Source: Adhaeribacter aquaticus DSM 16391 (GTDB lineage Bacteria > Bacteroidota > Bacteroidia > Cytophagales > Hymenobacteraceae). From it: 64,000 bases of DNA. The stretch spans positions 2,629,504-2,693,503 of the forward strand of contig NZ_KI421517.1 in the NCBI RefSeq assembly GCF_000473365.1, in the 5' to 3' direction. The notes beneath the pieces were generated by a model. It was not told the origin of the DNA, made no database searches, and worked only from the letters and a program-made list of their open reading frames with translations. Shown here piece by piece: positions 7,708 to 15,316 of the stretch (the stretch's first letter is position 1; each line of letters opens with the position of its first letter). Position numbers and translations under genes: made by a program.

Positions 7708-9423
7708 ATGCCGGGCAAACTTATTTTTGATTATAAAAAGAATAAAGGTTTAGTTTATTTCTCAATAGCTCTATTCGGATTAGTCTTGCTTATCATGTTG
7801 GTTCGGGCGTTTGTATTAGAACCCTGGCTCCAAAAGAAACTGGAAAAAACAGTACAGGAAAAATCTCAGGGCCTGTATAGCTTTAAGGTCGCTCAACTAC
7901 AAACTTCCTTGTTAAGTGGCACGCTTACTTTAAAAGGTATAACCCTAACCCCCAACCCCAACTTGTGGCAAAACAGAAAAAAGCAAAACTATCCAAACTT
8001 ACCACCTTTGCTGGTACAGCTAAAAGCTGAAGCTATTGATTTCAGGGGTTTAAGTTACCTGAACCTATTATTTAATAAGCCGCTGGAACTAACCCAGATT
8101 AGTTTAAACAAACCAATTATACATGCCATGCAAATGGCTAAGGATACGACGTCGCAGCCATTACACCAGAAACTAAGCGGTCCGCTTAAAAACTTTAAAC
8201 TGGGAGCTTTTAAAATTAGAGAAGCTACTTTTAGCTATAAGAAATTCCAAGACAAATGGCATACGGTAGAGTTAGATAGTTTTTCCCTTACCGTTAACGA
8301 TATCCGTTTTGATAGCATTGCCTATAATGATCCGGAACGACAATATTATGCCAAACATATAGAGGCTTATGCCAACCAGAGCAATATACTGCTGCCAGAT
8401 GCTTACTACCGGCTAAAAACTAAAAAAGTATGGCTAAATACAGCAGATAAAAAGATTGAGCTTCGACAGGTACGGGTAGTACCCTTATATACTCCGGCGG
8501 CTTTAGCTAAACGAGTAGGTAACGCAGTTCCCCAACTTCGCATTTGGATACCTTTAGTAAAATTTTCCGGCGCCGATTTTCCTAATTTTGCTCGTTTATC
8601 CAGCCTAAACATTAATAGTTTTCAGGTGTATAATCCCCGCGTGCAGGCCTTTATGGATACTAAAAATTTCAAACAAAAGCAGAAAAAACCGTTGCTGCAC
8701 GATATGGTACAACAGGTCAAAGTAAACTTTAACCTTAAGCAATGCAACATCCACAATTTGTTTATCCGTTACGATGAATTAGCCCCCCGAGCCACCCGAA
8801 CTGGGTATTTAACGCTTGAGAAAATTAATGTATCTATCACTAACTTTACCAACGATAAAAAATATATGTCGGCTAAAAATCCGGCAGTTTTACGTGGCGA
8901 AGTAGTTGTAATGGGCGAGGCACATGTTAAGGCCGTTACGCGCGTAAATTTATTAGATCCCCAAGCTCAACACATTATATCCGGGTCCATAGGTAAAGCT
9001 AACCCTAAGATTATAAATCCCATTATAGAACCAGCTTATTATGTCCGGGTTAAAAGCGGAACACTTCAGAAAGGAGACTTCCGGATGACCCTTACCCGAA
9101 CTGCCGTTACAGGTACTATGCACTTATACTATGATGACTTTAAAGTAGATCTGCTTTCCAAGGATAAGTCAGGCAACGAAGAAGCAAGTAAAGAGCGAGG
9201 AAAAGAGAAAAAGCAAACTGTCTTCAAAAAAGTATTAACTGTTTTTGCTAATAAGATAGTTTTAAATTCTAACAATAATACCTTAGAAGGCAAATTTAAG
9301 GAGGGAAAAATAAACAGTAACAGAAGAATGAACCGGTCTTTCTTTACCTTTTGGATAGATGGCCTGACAAGTGGGGTACGATCTACTTTGGGTTTGAATA
9401 GCCAGGTACCACAATCCAATTAA
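7708..9423 (+). CDS. AsmA-like membrane-anchored protein of unknown function
   Basis: The ATG at 7708 is chosen because it gives a short basic N-terminus followed at once by one membrane segment (about residues 16-38, YFSIALFGLVLLIMLVRAFV); an upstream in-frame ATG at 7669 would add 13 residues. The 571-residue protein then continues as a long periplasmic beta-rich chain with features of the AsmA/DUF748 type: SLLSGTLTLKGITLTPN near the start and many alternating hydrophobic strands. Proteins of this shape are linked to lipid transport between membranes or to outer-membrane assembly, but no catalytic site is visible. A lysine/glutamate-rich stretch (about 485-500) precedes the C-terminal part. 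It is monocistronic and divergent from the esterase gene. The family assignment is tentative. Confidence 0.65.
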   Translation: MPGKLIFDYKKNKGLVYFSIALFGLVLLIMLVRAFVLEPWLQKKLEKTVQEKSQGLYSFKVAQLQTSLLSGTLTLKGITLTPNPNLWQNRKKQNYPNLPPLLVQLKAEAIDFRGLSYLNLLFNKPLELTQISLNKPIIHAMQMAKDTTSQPLHQKLSGPLKNFKLGAFKIREATFSYKKFQDKWHTVELDSFSLTVNDIRFDSIAYNDPERQYYAKHIEAYANQSNILLPDAYYRLKTKKVWLNTADKKIELRQVRVVPLYTPAALAKRVGNAVPQLRIWIPLVKFSGADFPNFARLSSLNINSFQVYNPRVQAFMDTKNFKQKQKKPLLHDMVQQVKVNFNLKQCNIHNLFIRYDELAPRATRTGYLTLEKINVSITNFTNDKKYMSAKNPAVLRGEVVVMGEAHVKAVTRVNLLDPQAQHIISGSIGKANPKIINPIIEPAYYVRVKSGTLQKGDFRMTLTRTAVTGTMHLYYDDFKVDLLSKDKSGNEEASKERGKEKKQTVFKKVLTVFANKIVLNSNNNTLEGKFKEGKINSNRRMNRSFFTFWIDGLTSGVRSTLGLNSQVPQSN

Positions 9424-9604
9424 TCTGTATTATAAAAAAAATTCTGTTTATGTTAATTAGCTCAGGAAAGTAACAATAAATTTACCAGCCGAATTATTTA
9501 TTCTCCGATAATAACGGGAAAGACAGCGCCTGAAAACCTGTTTTTACGTACTTGCCCTAATCTATATATTTCAACTCAAACTTAATTCTAAGACAGTTTC
9601 AGGC

Positions 9605-10294
9605 ATGGCTGATAATAGTACCAGTGATTTACAGAGAAAGATTGAAGCAAAAATAGAAGAAGTTAAAGCCTATGCGTCCGATATACCGGGCGTTATCATT
9701 ATTCATAGTTTACTTGATTGGTCCCTGGTTTGGATGTCGCCGAATGGCTTAAAACAAATAGGGGTTAGTTTAGAAGAAATCACCGGCATCAGAACCGAAG
9801 AATATCATAACCGCTTTTTCAATGCCGATGATGCAAAGGAATATTCCCCGAAAATTCGGCAATTATTAGAGAGAAATAACAATGAAGAAAGCTGCTCTTA
9901 CTTTCAGCAGGTACGGCTTGCTGGCCACGAAGACTGGACCTGGCATATTTCGAGCACTAAAATACTGTTATGGGATGATGCGGGTAAACCCATATTAACG
10001 ATATCGGTTGCTATTCCTATTGATACCATACCTAAAATAACGGTAAAGGCAGAACGTATTTTGGAAGAAAATGCTTTTCTGCGGCGTCATTACAACGATT
10101 TTGCCAAACTATCTAACCGCGAAAGAGAAATATTACGGCAATCAGCCTTAGGTAAAACATCCTCCGAAATAGCCGAAGAATTACACATTTCCGTAGCAAC
10201 CGTAGACACGCACCGGAAGAATATCCGAAACAAATTAAATATTACTTCCTTCTACGAGATTAATCAGTATGCCAGGGCTTTTGATTTGATTTAG
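9605..10294 (+). CDS. PAS-domain LuxR-family transcriptional regulator
   Basis: A 229-residue protein with two parts. Residues about 20-145 look like a PAS sensor fold (PGVIIIHSLLDWSLVWMSPNG..., then GHEDWTWHISSTKILLWDDAGKPI). Residues about 165-229 form a LuxR/GerE helix-turn-helix: LSNREREILRQSALGKTSSEIAEEL followed by ISVATVDTHRKNIRNKLN, with the expected recognition helix. It lacks the phosphorylatable aspartate of a receiver domain, so the signal is probably sensed directly by the PAS part rather than by phosphotransfer. No histidine kinase lies beside it. Target genes are unknown. Confidence 0.85.
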   Translation: MADNSTSDLQRKIEAKIEEVKAYASDIPGVIIIHSLLDWSLVWMSPNGLKQIGVSLEEITGIRTEEYHNRFFNADDAKEYSPKIRQLLERNNNEESCSYFQQVRLAGHEDWTWHISSTKILLWDDAGKPILTISVAIPIDTIPKITVKAERILEENAFLRRHYNDFAKLSNREREILRQSALGKTSSEIAEELHISVATVDTHRKNIRNKLNITSFYEINQYARAFDLI

Positions 10295-10302
10295 CTTCTG
10301 GG

Positions 10303-10333
10303 AAAAAAGCAGCAACAGACTTAGGAGGTTGCT
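10303..10333 (-). terminator. Weak terminator of the permease gene
   Basis: On the minus strand AGCAAC and GTTGCT (10311-10316 and 10328-10333 in plus coordinates) form a 6-bp stem, followed after two bases by a run of six T. It lies directly after the permease stop and between convergent genes. The stem is short, so the call is modest. Confidence 0.4.
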
Positions 10334-10342
10334 AGTTATAAT

Positions 10343-11695
10343 TTAATCCGGAACCGGTCTGTCGTTAAATGGCCATTCGCTATTTATTTTAGCTTTTATA
10401 AAATATACAACTGTACCAACAGAAATAACTGCTAATCCAGAAAGCACCATGGTAATACCTGTGGAAAGTAGAATTCCTACCCACATGGCAATTGCTAGAA
10501 TTACAGGTAGCGGAAATAAAGGCATTCTATATGGAAATTCTTTTTTATCTCTATTACTGCGAAGTATAATTAACCCAATGGCTTGACCGATAAACTGGAT
10601 AAGAATGCGCATAGCTAAAATGGCACTAATTACATCGCTGAGTTTAAATAACAAACTAAACACAAACGCAACGGCTCCTAAAGCCAAAACAGAAAAATGC
10701 GGAAAGTGTTTGGTGGGGTGCAACTGGCCAAAAACTTTAAAAAAGGCACCATCAGCAGCGGCGGCATAAGGAATACGACTATACCCCAGTGTGGCCGAAA
10801 ACACCGAAGCAAATGCTACCCATAATATTAAACAGGTAGCAATTTTAGCCGCCGTACTGCCGGCAATTTCCTGGATAAAAAGGCTTACCACAAATTCACT
10901 TTCTTTAGCTTGCTGCCACGGCACCACACTTACCACACTTATATTCATCAGCAAATACAAGGCTGCAATACCCGCAATAGAAAGAAACATGCTTCGGGGA
11001 ATATTCTTGGTAGGATTAATGATTTCGGCACCAAGATGGCACGCATTATAGTACCCTAAATAACTATATACCGTTTTTACACTTGCAAACCCGATAGCGG
11101 CTATAAAAGCAAAATTAAACGTTACCCCATCGTTCATTTGTTTAATGGGTTGAGTAAAGTTGCCGTAAGCAATGCCGCCCCCAATAATCCAAAGCATGGT
11201 TAGCAAAACGCCAATCCATAACAAAACACTTATTTTGCCAATCTCTTCAATTTTGCGGTAAAGCAACAGCACAATTAACACCACTACCCCACCGCTTACC
11301 AACTTAGAGCCAAGGGGCGACAACGGAACCAGGAAAGAAAAATAGGATGCAAATCCGATGGCGGCAGAAGCCATTACCAGCGGCGCCTGAATCATGGTTT
11401 GCCAGACAAATAAAAAGCTCATGAAACGGCCTGCGCCACTTTTACCGTAAGCTTCTTTCAGGAAGTTATAGCTACCACCGGCTCTTGGAAAAGCTGCTCC
11501 CAGCTCGCTCCAGATAAAGGCATCAATGAAAGATAAAATTGCACCGGCCACCCAGGCATAGATGAAGTAAGGACCATTCATCATGCCAATAACCATGGGC
11601 AAGGTAATAAAAGGACCAATGCCTACCATATCAATCATATTGATGGCAGTGGCCTGCATTAATCCGAGACGTCTTTCTAAATCGATTTTTGACAT
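10343..11695 (-). CDS. APC-family amino acid permease
   Basis: A 450-residue polytopic membrane protein with about 12 predicted hydrophobic segments and no signal peptide. The N-terminus (RRLGLMQATAINMIDMVGIGPFITLP) matches the amino acid-polyamine-organocation superfamily, where the glycine-rich unwound first helix binds the substrate amine and carboxylate. Further family-like segments are WSELGAAFPRAGGSYNFLKEAYG and YLGYYNACHLGAEIINPTKNIPRSM. The substrate cannot be deduced. It is monocistronic; a hairpin lies just upstream of the start and a weak terminator follows. Confidence 0.85.
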   Translation of the reverse strand: MSKIDLERRLGLMQATAINMIDMVGIGPFITLPMVIGMMNGPYFIYAWVAGAILSFIDAFIWSELGAAFPRAGGSYNFLKEAYGKSGAGRFMSFLFVWQTMIQAPLVMASAAIGFASYFSFLVPLSPLGSKLVSGGVVVLIVLLLYRKIEEIGKISVLLWIGVLLTMLWIIGGGIAYGNFTQPIKQMNDGVTFNFAFIAAIGFASVKTVYSYLGYYNACHLGAEIINPTKNIPRSMFLSIAGIAALYLLMNISVVSVVPWQQAKESEFVVSLFIQEIAGSTAAKIATCLILWVAFASVFSATLGYSRIPYAAAADGAFFKVFGQLHPTKHFPHFSVLALGAVAFVFSLLFKLSDVISAILAMRILIQFIGQAIGLIILRSNRDKKEFPYRMPLFPLPVILAIAMWVGILLSTGITMVLSGLAVISVGTVVYFIKAKINSEWPFNDRPVPD

Positions 11696-11707
11696 GTAAG
11701 CGACTAT

Positions 11708-11731
11708 CTTACTTCTTTTACAGGAAGTAAG
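11708..11731 (-). promoter_or_regulatory. Perfect hairpin in the permease leader
   Basis: CTTACTTC (11708-11715) and GAAGTAAG (11724-11731) are perfect complements around an 8-base loop. The hairpin ends 13 bases before the start codon of the permease gene on the minus strand. It could be an operator dyad or a leader structure that affects translation. There is no homology evidence. Confidence 0.3.
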
Positions 11732-11807
11732 GCTGCTGAAAAAATTTTTATAAAGGTAGGTAAGAGTTTTTAATTTTTATTTAGCAGATACTCCTCGCCC
11801 TTTAAAA

Positions 11808-12242
11808 TTATAACTCCATAATATCTTCATTCCAGAGCTCGGGCTTTTCTTGTATAAAATTTTCCATCATGGTAACGCACTCCGGCAGGTTTAAATCTAT
11901 TACTTCTACCCCGTGGCTCTCCATAAATGCGCGGGCCCCACTAAAGGTTTGCGATTCGCCTACAATTACTTTTGGAATTTTAAACTGCACAATGGTGCCG
12001 GCACACATAAAGCAAGGCATAAGCGTAGAATAAATTACGGTATTCCGGTAACTACCAATACGCCCTGCATTGTTCAAACAATCCATTTCACCGTGCAAAA
12101 TCGGGTTATTTTCCTGTACCCTCTTATTATGCCCCTGCGCTACAACTTTTCCGTCTTTAACCAATACCGATCCAATAGGAATACCACCTTCTGCACGCCC
12201 TTTTTGTGCTTCTTCAATGGCCAGTTTCATAAATTCATCCAT
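11808..12242 (-). CDS. Cytosine deaminase of the yeast Fcy1 type (CMP/dCMP deaminase fold)
   Basis: A 144-residue cytoplasmic zinc deaminase. The zinc site and general acid are complete: HGE at 50-52 (His50 ligand, Glu52 proton shuttle) and PCFMC at 76-80 (Cys77 and Cys80). Beyond the shared fold, the sequence follows remembered yeast Fcy1 along its length: EGGIPIGSVLV, LHGEMDCLNNAGR, TVIYSTLMPCFMC, IPKVIVGE and the C-terminal pattern FIQEKPELWNEDI. Fcy1 converts cytosine to uracil for salvage, so that reaction is the best guess, with related nucleobases possible. It has the same direction as the thioesterase gene upstream with a 25-base gap, so they probably form a two-gene unit. Most automated annotation would read nucleoside deaminase. 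Confidence 0.8.
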   Translation of the reverse strand: MDEFMKLAIEEAQKGRAEGGIPIGSVLVKDGKVVAQGHNKRVQENNPILHGEMDCLNNAGRIGSYRNTVIYSTLMPCFMCAGTIVQFKIPKVIVGESQTFSGARAFMESHGVEVIDLNLPECVTMMENFIQEKPELWNEDIMEL

Positions 12243-12267
12243 AAACTAATTTTTTAATTCTGTTTGC

Positions 12268-12669
12268 TTAAAGTAATGCTAATATATCTGCTTCAATTCT
12301 TTTCGGGCGCATGGTTTGTCCATCTAACAAGCACCAGGTAGTTTTTGCGGATGCCAATAATTTCTCCGTTTTAACATTATAAATCTCTACAAAGCGGTAA
12401 AATTTAGCTCCCTGGTGTTCTCCCACCCAGGTATACCCCATTATTTCATCTGTTAAAAAAGCAGGACGATGATAGTCTATTTCGTGCCGCAAGATTACCC
12501 AGCCATATTGTTTCTGAAGCTCCGGTGAAGCAACATGAAACCAATGAGCCGTAGCTACGTCCTGAACCCACCGCAGGTACACCACATTATTTACATGCCC
12601 CATTTGGTCAATATCCTCAGGAAGCACTTGAATGCGGCATTTAAATTTTCCTAATTTGGGATCAGACAT
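12268..12669 (-). CDS. Acyl-CoA thioesterase of the hotdog (4-hydroxybenzoyl-CoA thioesterase/YbgC) family
   Basis: A 133-residue protein with the active-site pattern of this family, EDIDQMGHVNNVVYLRW, at about residues 18-34; the aspartate in DxxGHVNN is the usual catalytic residue. The remaining sequence has the beta-sheet of a single hotdog domain (HEIDYHRPAFLTDEIMGYTWV, FVEIYNVKTEKLLASAKTTWCLLD). It should hydrolyse acyl-CoA or acyl-ACP thioesters as a tetramer in the cytoplasm; chain length is unknown. It is immediately upstream of the cytosine deaminase gene on the same strand. Confidence 0.85.
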   Translation of the reverse strand: MSDPKLGKFKCRIQVLPEDIDQMGHVNNVVYLRWVQDVATAHWFHVASPELQKQYGWVILRHEIDYHRPAFLTDEIMGYTWVGEHQGAKFYRFVEIYNVKTEKLLASAKTTWCLLDGQTMRPKRIEADILALL

Positions 12670-13138
12670 CGCTCTAAAAAAGTTTCTTATTATATGTAGT
12701 TAATCAAGGTTTTAGTGGCCAAAGCTCCCAAACCTGACAATCTCCGGTACTATCCTTAAGCAAAATTGCCTTTCCGGCAACAACCTGGATTAGGAACTAA
12801 AGTACGGATTATTATTTTTTTAGGTAAATCATAATTTTTTATTGCCTATTCCAACTGAATTACCATTATTGAAATGTATTTTTTTAAGTCCCTTAAAAAT
12901 TATATTAAGCATTCCATATTACAAGGGCATAATTAAATACTTTTATTTAAATAATACTATTATAAAAACAACAAACAACATATCACACTTCGTAAACACT
13001 CTATTTTCAAGTATTTATTAAAAACAAGGCATTACCTTAAACAATTTAGTTATACTTCGAGTATAGAATTAAACCCAACTCTATAGGTGGGCTAAATAAA
13101 TTTATTAAAACTTTTAAAGAATTGCTATTCTAAATAAA
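12670..13138. other. AT-rich intergenic region, no gene seen
   Basis: About 470 bases between divergent genes. It contains a perfect short dyad, TATACT-TCG-AGTATA, at 13051-13065, 74 bases before the 83-residue gene; it could be an operator, but a 6-bp dyad is expected by chance in AT-rich DNA. I find no exact TAnnTTTG box and no RNA gene. Confidence 0.4.
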
Positions 13139-13390
13139 ATGGTAATGAAAACGCAGGAACATATCTATAATTATTTGATTCAGCCCTCCCATTTGTTTTT
13201 AAAACAAGTGGTAAAGGTAGTTGAAACAAATGCCTATATATTGGTGATGGACCTGCGGAAAGCTAAAAAGCTCTTTATTCCTAACAAAGTAATTGAGAAT
13301 TATGAGTCGCGATTAAAGGTCTTAAAAAGCCAGGCGCTCAAATCAAATGAATATGATGGCATTAGTTTTCTGTTGGTTCCAAAGGATTAA
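13139..13390 (+). CDS. Small protein of unknown function
   Basis: An 83-residue basic protein (MVMKTQEHIYNYLIQPSHLFLKQ... ending LLVPKD) with no signal peptide, membrane segment or recognised motif. The pattern KVVETNAYILVMDLRKAKKLFIPNKVI suggests a small alpha/beta fold. A second ATG two codons downstream (13145) is an equally good start. The frame is supported by its amphipathic composition and codon choice like its neighbours. It is monocistronic, with AT-rich DNA on both sides. Confidence 0.5.
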   Translation: MVMKTQEHIYNYLIQPSHLFLKQVVKVVETNAYILVMDLRKAKKLFIPNKVIENYESRLKVLKSQALKSNEYDGISFLLVPKD

Positions 13391-13631
13391 GTGATGAAAT
13401 AGAACTAAGGTTTGTGAAATGGCTTTAAGCCCATATTGCAGCTTTAGTTCTATTCTTTCACTTTTATTAATATCCAGTTTTACTTTCACTACCAGAAGAT
13501 CTACACTTTAACCTATCCCCAATTATACTCCTGCGTACACACCGGCTAAACCTCACATTTATTTTACTTTAATTATCCAGTATTTTATAAGCAAGAATAT
13601 TGTAATTTAGCTTTTCAGAATTTCTGTAAAA

Positions 13632-14513
13632 GTGAATACCTCACCATTTTATATGTCTACTTATTGGTACCAAATTTTTAAGCACATTATGGTATTGGGT
13701 GGGTTAGGCATTCTTTTAGCGGCCTGCCATTCCGAATCTCCTGAAAAGGTGCGGCTCAGACACCAAAAACGGAAAATTGCGCTTATTGCCCACCGGGGAG
13801 CTTCGTCGGTTGCACCAGAAAATACCCTGTCCTCCATAAAAGAAGCATTACAATCGCCCGCCGATTTTATAGAAATAGATATTCATCAAACAACAGACGG
13901 GGAAGTAGTGGTTATGCATGATGCCTCTGTTGACCGGACTACCAATGGCAAGGGTGAAATTGCCGAACTTACTTTAGCAGAAATTAAAAAGCTTGATGCC
14001 GGCTCGTGGTTTGACTCAACCTATACCAATGAGCAGGTGCCTACTTTAGAAGAAGTTTTAAAGCTGGTAAAAGGACGTAAGAAGTTATTAATTGAAGTTA
14101 AAAAAGGTGATAATTTTTATCTTGGTATAGAAGATAAAACTATTGCTTTGATTCAAAAGTACCAGGCCCAGAATTGGTGCATTCTACAATCATTCTACGA
14201 TGAAATACTGCAAAATATCTGGAAAAATGAATATCCGGTTGCTTCTCATAAATTGATAATTGGTAAGATACCGTGGCTCCCTGTTTACTTCGATCATACT
14301 ATACGGTGGGGTAGTTTCGATAAATATTACCGGGCTTCAGCTATTAATCTTAATCAATACTTTGCTTCCAAATCTATAATCCGGCACATCCATACAAATG
14401 GCTTTAAAACTTACATCTGGACAGTAGATAAACCAAATGCAATAAACAGATTAGTAGATTGGGGTGCCGATGGCATAATTACCAATGCGGCCACCACCCT
14501 TACCATAGAATAG
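13632..14513 (+). CDS. Glycerophosphodiester phosphodiesterase family lipoprotein
   Basis: A 293-residue protein with a lipobox (LLAAC, Cys about 32), so an envelope lipoprotein; the ATG at 13632 is used, and Met8 is an alternative. The catalytic core of the GDPD TIM barrel is intact: AHRG (53-56), PEN (62-64), EIDIH (81-85) and MHD (95-97), giving the histidine pair and the metal-binding Glu/Asp set, and it ends with WTVDKPNAINRLVDWGADGIITN. It should split glycerophosphodiesters from turned-over phospholipids into glycerol-3-phosphate and an alcohol, feeding phosphate or carbon scavenging. The gene stands alone, with the SdpI-like gene following after 112 bases. Confidence 0.9.
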   Translation: MNTSPFYMSTYWYQIFKHIMVLGGLGILLAACHSESPEKVRLRHQKRKIALIAHRGASSVAPENTLSSIKEALQSPADFIEIDIHQTTDGEVVVMHDASVDRTTNGKGEIAELTLAEIKKLDAGSWFDSTYTNEQVPTLEEVLKLVKGRKKLLIEVKKGDNFYLGIEDKTIALIQKYQAQNWCILQSFYDEILQNIWKNEYPVASHKLIIGKIPWLPVYFDHTIRWGSFDKYYRASAINLNQYFASKSIIRHIHTNGFKTYIWTVDKPNAINRLVDWGADGIITNAATTLTIE

Positions 14514-14625
14514 CCCGATAAAAGTATTTCGCTACTTTACCTTGACTTCTTAGCCCCCGCAGCACATTAATAAAAATGTAGTATATTACCTTTTCAGGTA
14601 ACGAAAGGTTGTTTAAATATTCCCT

Positions 14626-15279
14626 ATGCCAGATCAGAAGTGGTTTCGAAAAGAGAGTTTACGCCTACTTATTTTAGGATTGCCTTTTATTTTCCTTATA
14701 ATCTTCTGGGAAGATTTCCTAGATAGTTTCCCGATTCATTGGAACTTTGATGGGCAAGTAGACCGCTACGGCAATAAAATGGTATTACTTTTTTTTGCCT
14801 GCCTCAATGCAGGTATTTATGGTATATTCGTACTTGCGCCCCGCTTTAATGTTAGTCCCGAACTCAACCTGGCAGACCATGACAAATACCTGAATTTAAT
14901 TCAGACGTTAGTGCACCTGCTCCTTACTTATGTATTTTTCTTAGTAGGCTTTATGGCTCTAGGCTATGATATTAAAGCTGAGTTGGCTATTAAATACGGT
15001 TTAATAAGTTTGTTTCTGGTTTCGGGTACGTTCATTGGCCAAATTCCACGTAATAAAATGGTGGGTCTACGGCTACCCTGGACGCTCCGGAACGAACAAA
15101 TCTGGCAAAGAACACATTACTTTACTGGTTTACTATGGGTGTATAGTTCGCTCTTCATGCTTATTTATAACTTTTGGGAAACCAAATATACCCTGGCTTT
15201 TCCCGCCTATCTTACGTTACTTATAGCAGCGCCTATTGTTTATTCTTACGTTCTTTATAAAAGAGCTAAAAACTACTAG
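14626..15279 (+). CDS. SdpI/DUF1648-type integral membrane protein
   Basis: A 217-residue protein with about six membrane segments. The first loop carries the DUF1648 pattern FPIHWNFDGQVDRYGNK (about residues 35-51), and the second half carries RNKMVGLRLPWTLRNEQIWQRTHYF, the SdpI-like signature. In Bacillus the SdpI protein gives immunity to the SdpC toxin and sequesters a repressor; no toxin-like gene or repressor is next to this one, so that role should not be assumed. A 16-base sequence at 14572-14587 upstream is repeated before the gene at 60239. It converges on the thioredoxin-NHL gene. Confidence 0.75.
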   Translation: MPDQKWFRKESLRLLILGLPFIFLIIFWEDFLDSFPIHWNFDGQVDRYGNKMVLLFFACLNAGIYGIFVLAPRFNVSPELNLADHDKYLNLIQTLVHLLLTYVFFLVGFMALGYDIKAELAIKYGLISLFLVSGTFIGQIPRNKMVGLRLPWTLRNEQIWQRTHYFTGLLWVYSSLFMLIYNFWETKYTLAFPAYLTLLIAAPIVYSYVLYKRAKNY

Positions 15280-15316
15280 GCAGGTTTAATTTAAACCAAA
15301 GAGACGGGTTGTTTGC

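Noticed and set aside
15283-15297. GGTTTAATTTAAACC palindrome between convergent genes
   Set aside because: The stem is AT-rich with almost no loop and no T-tract, so it is not a convincing terminator.
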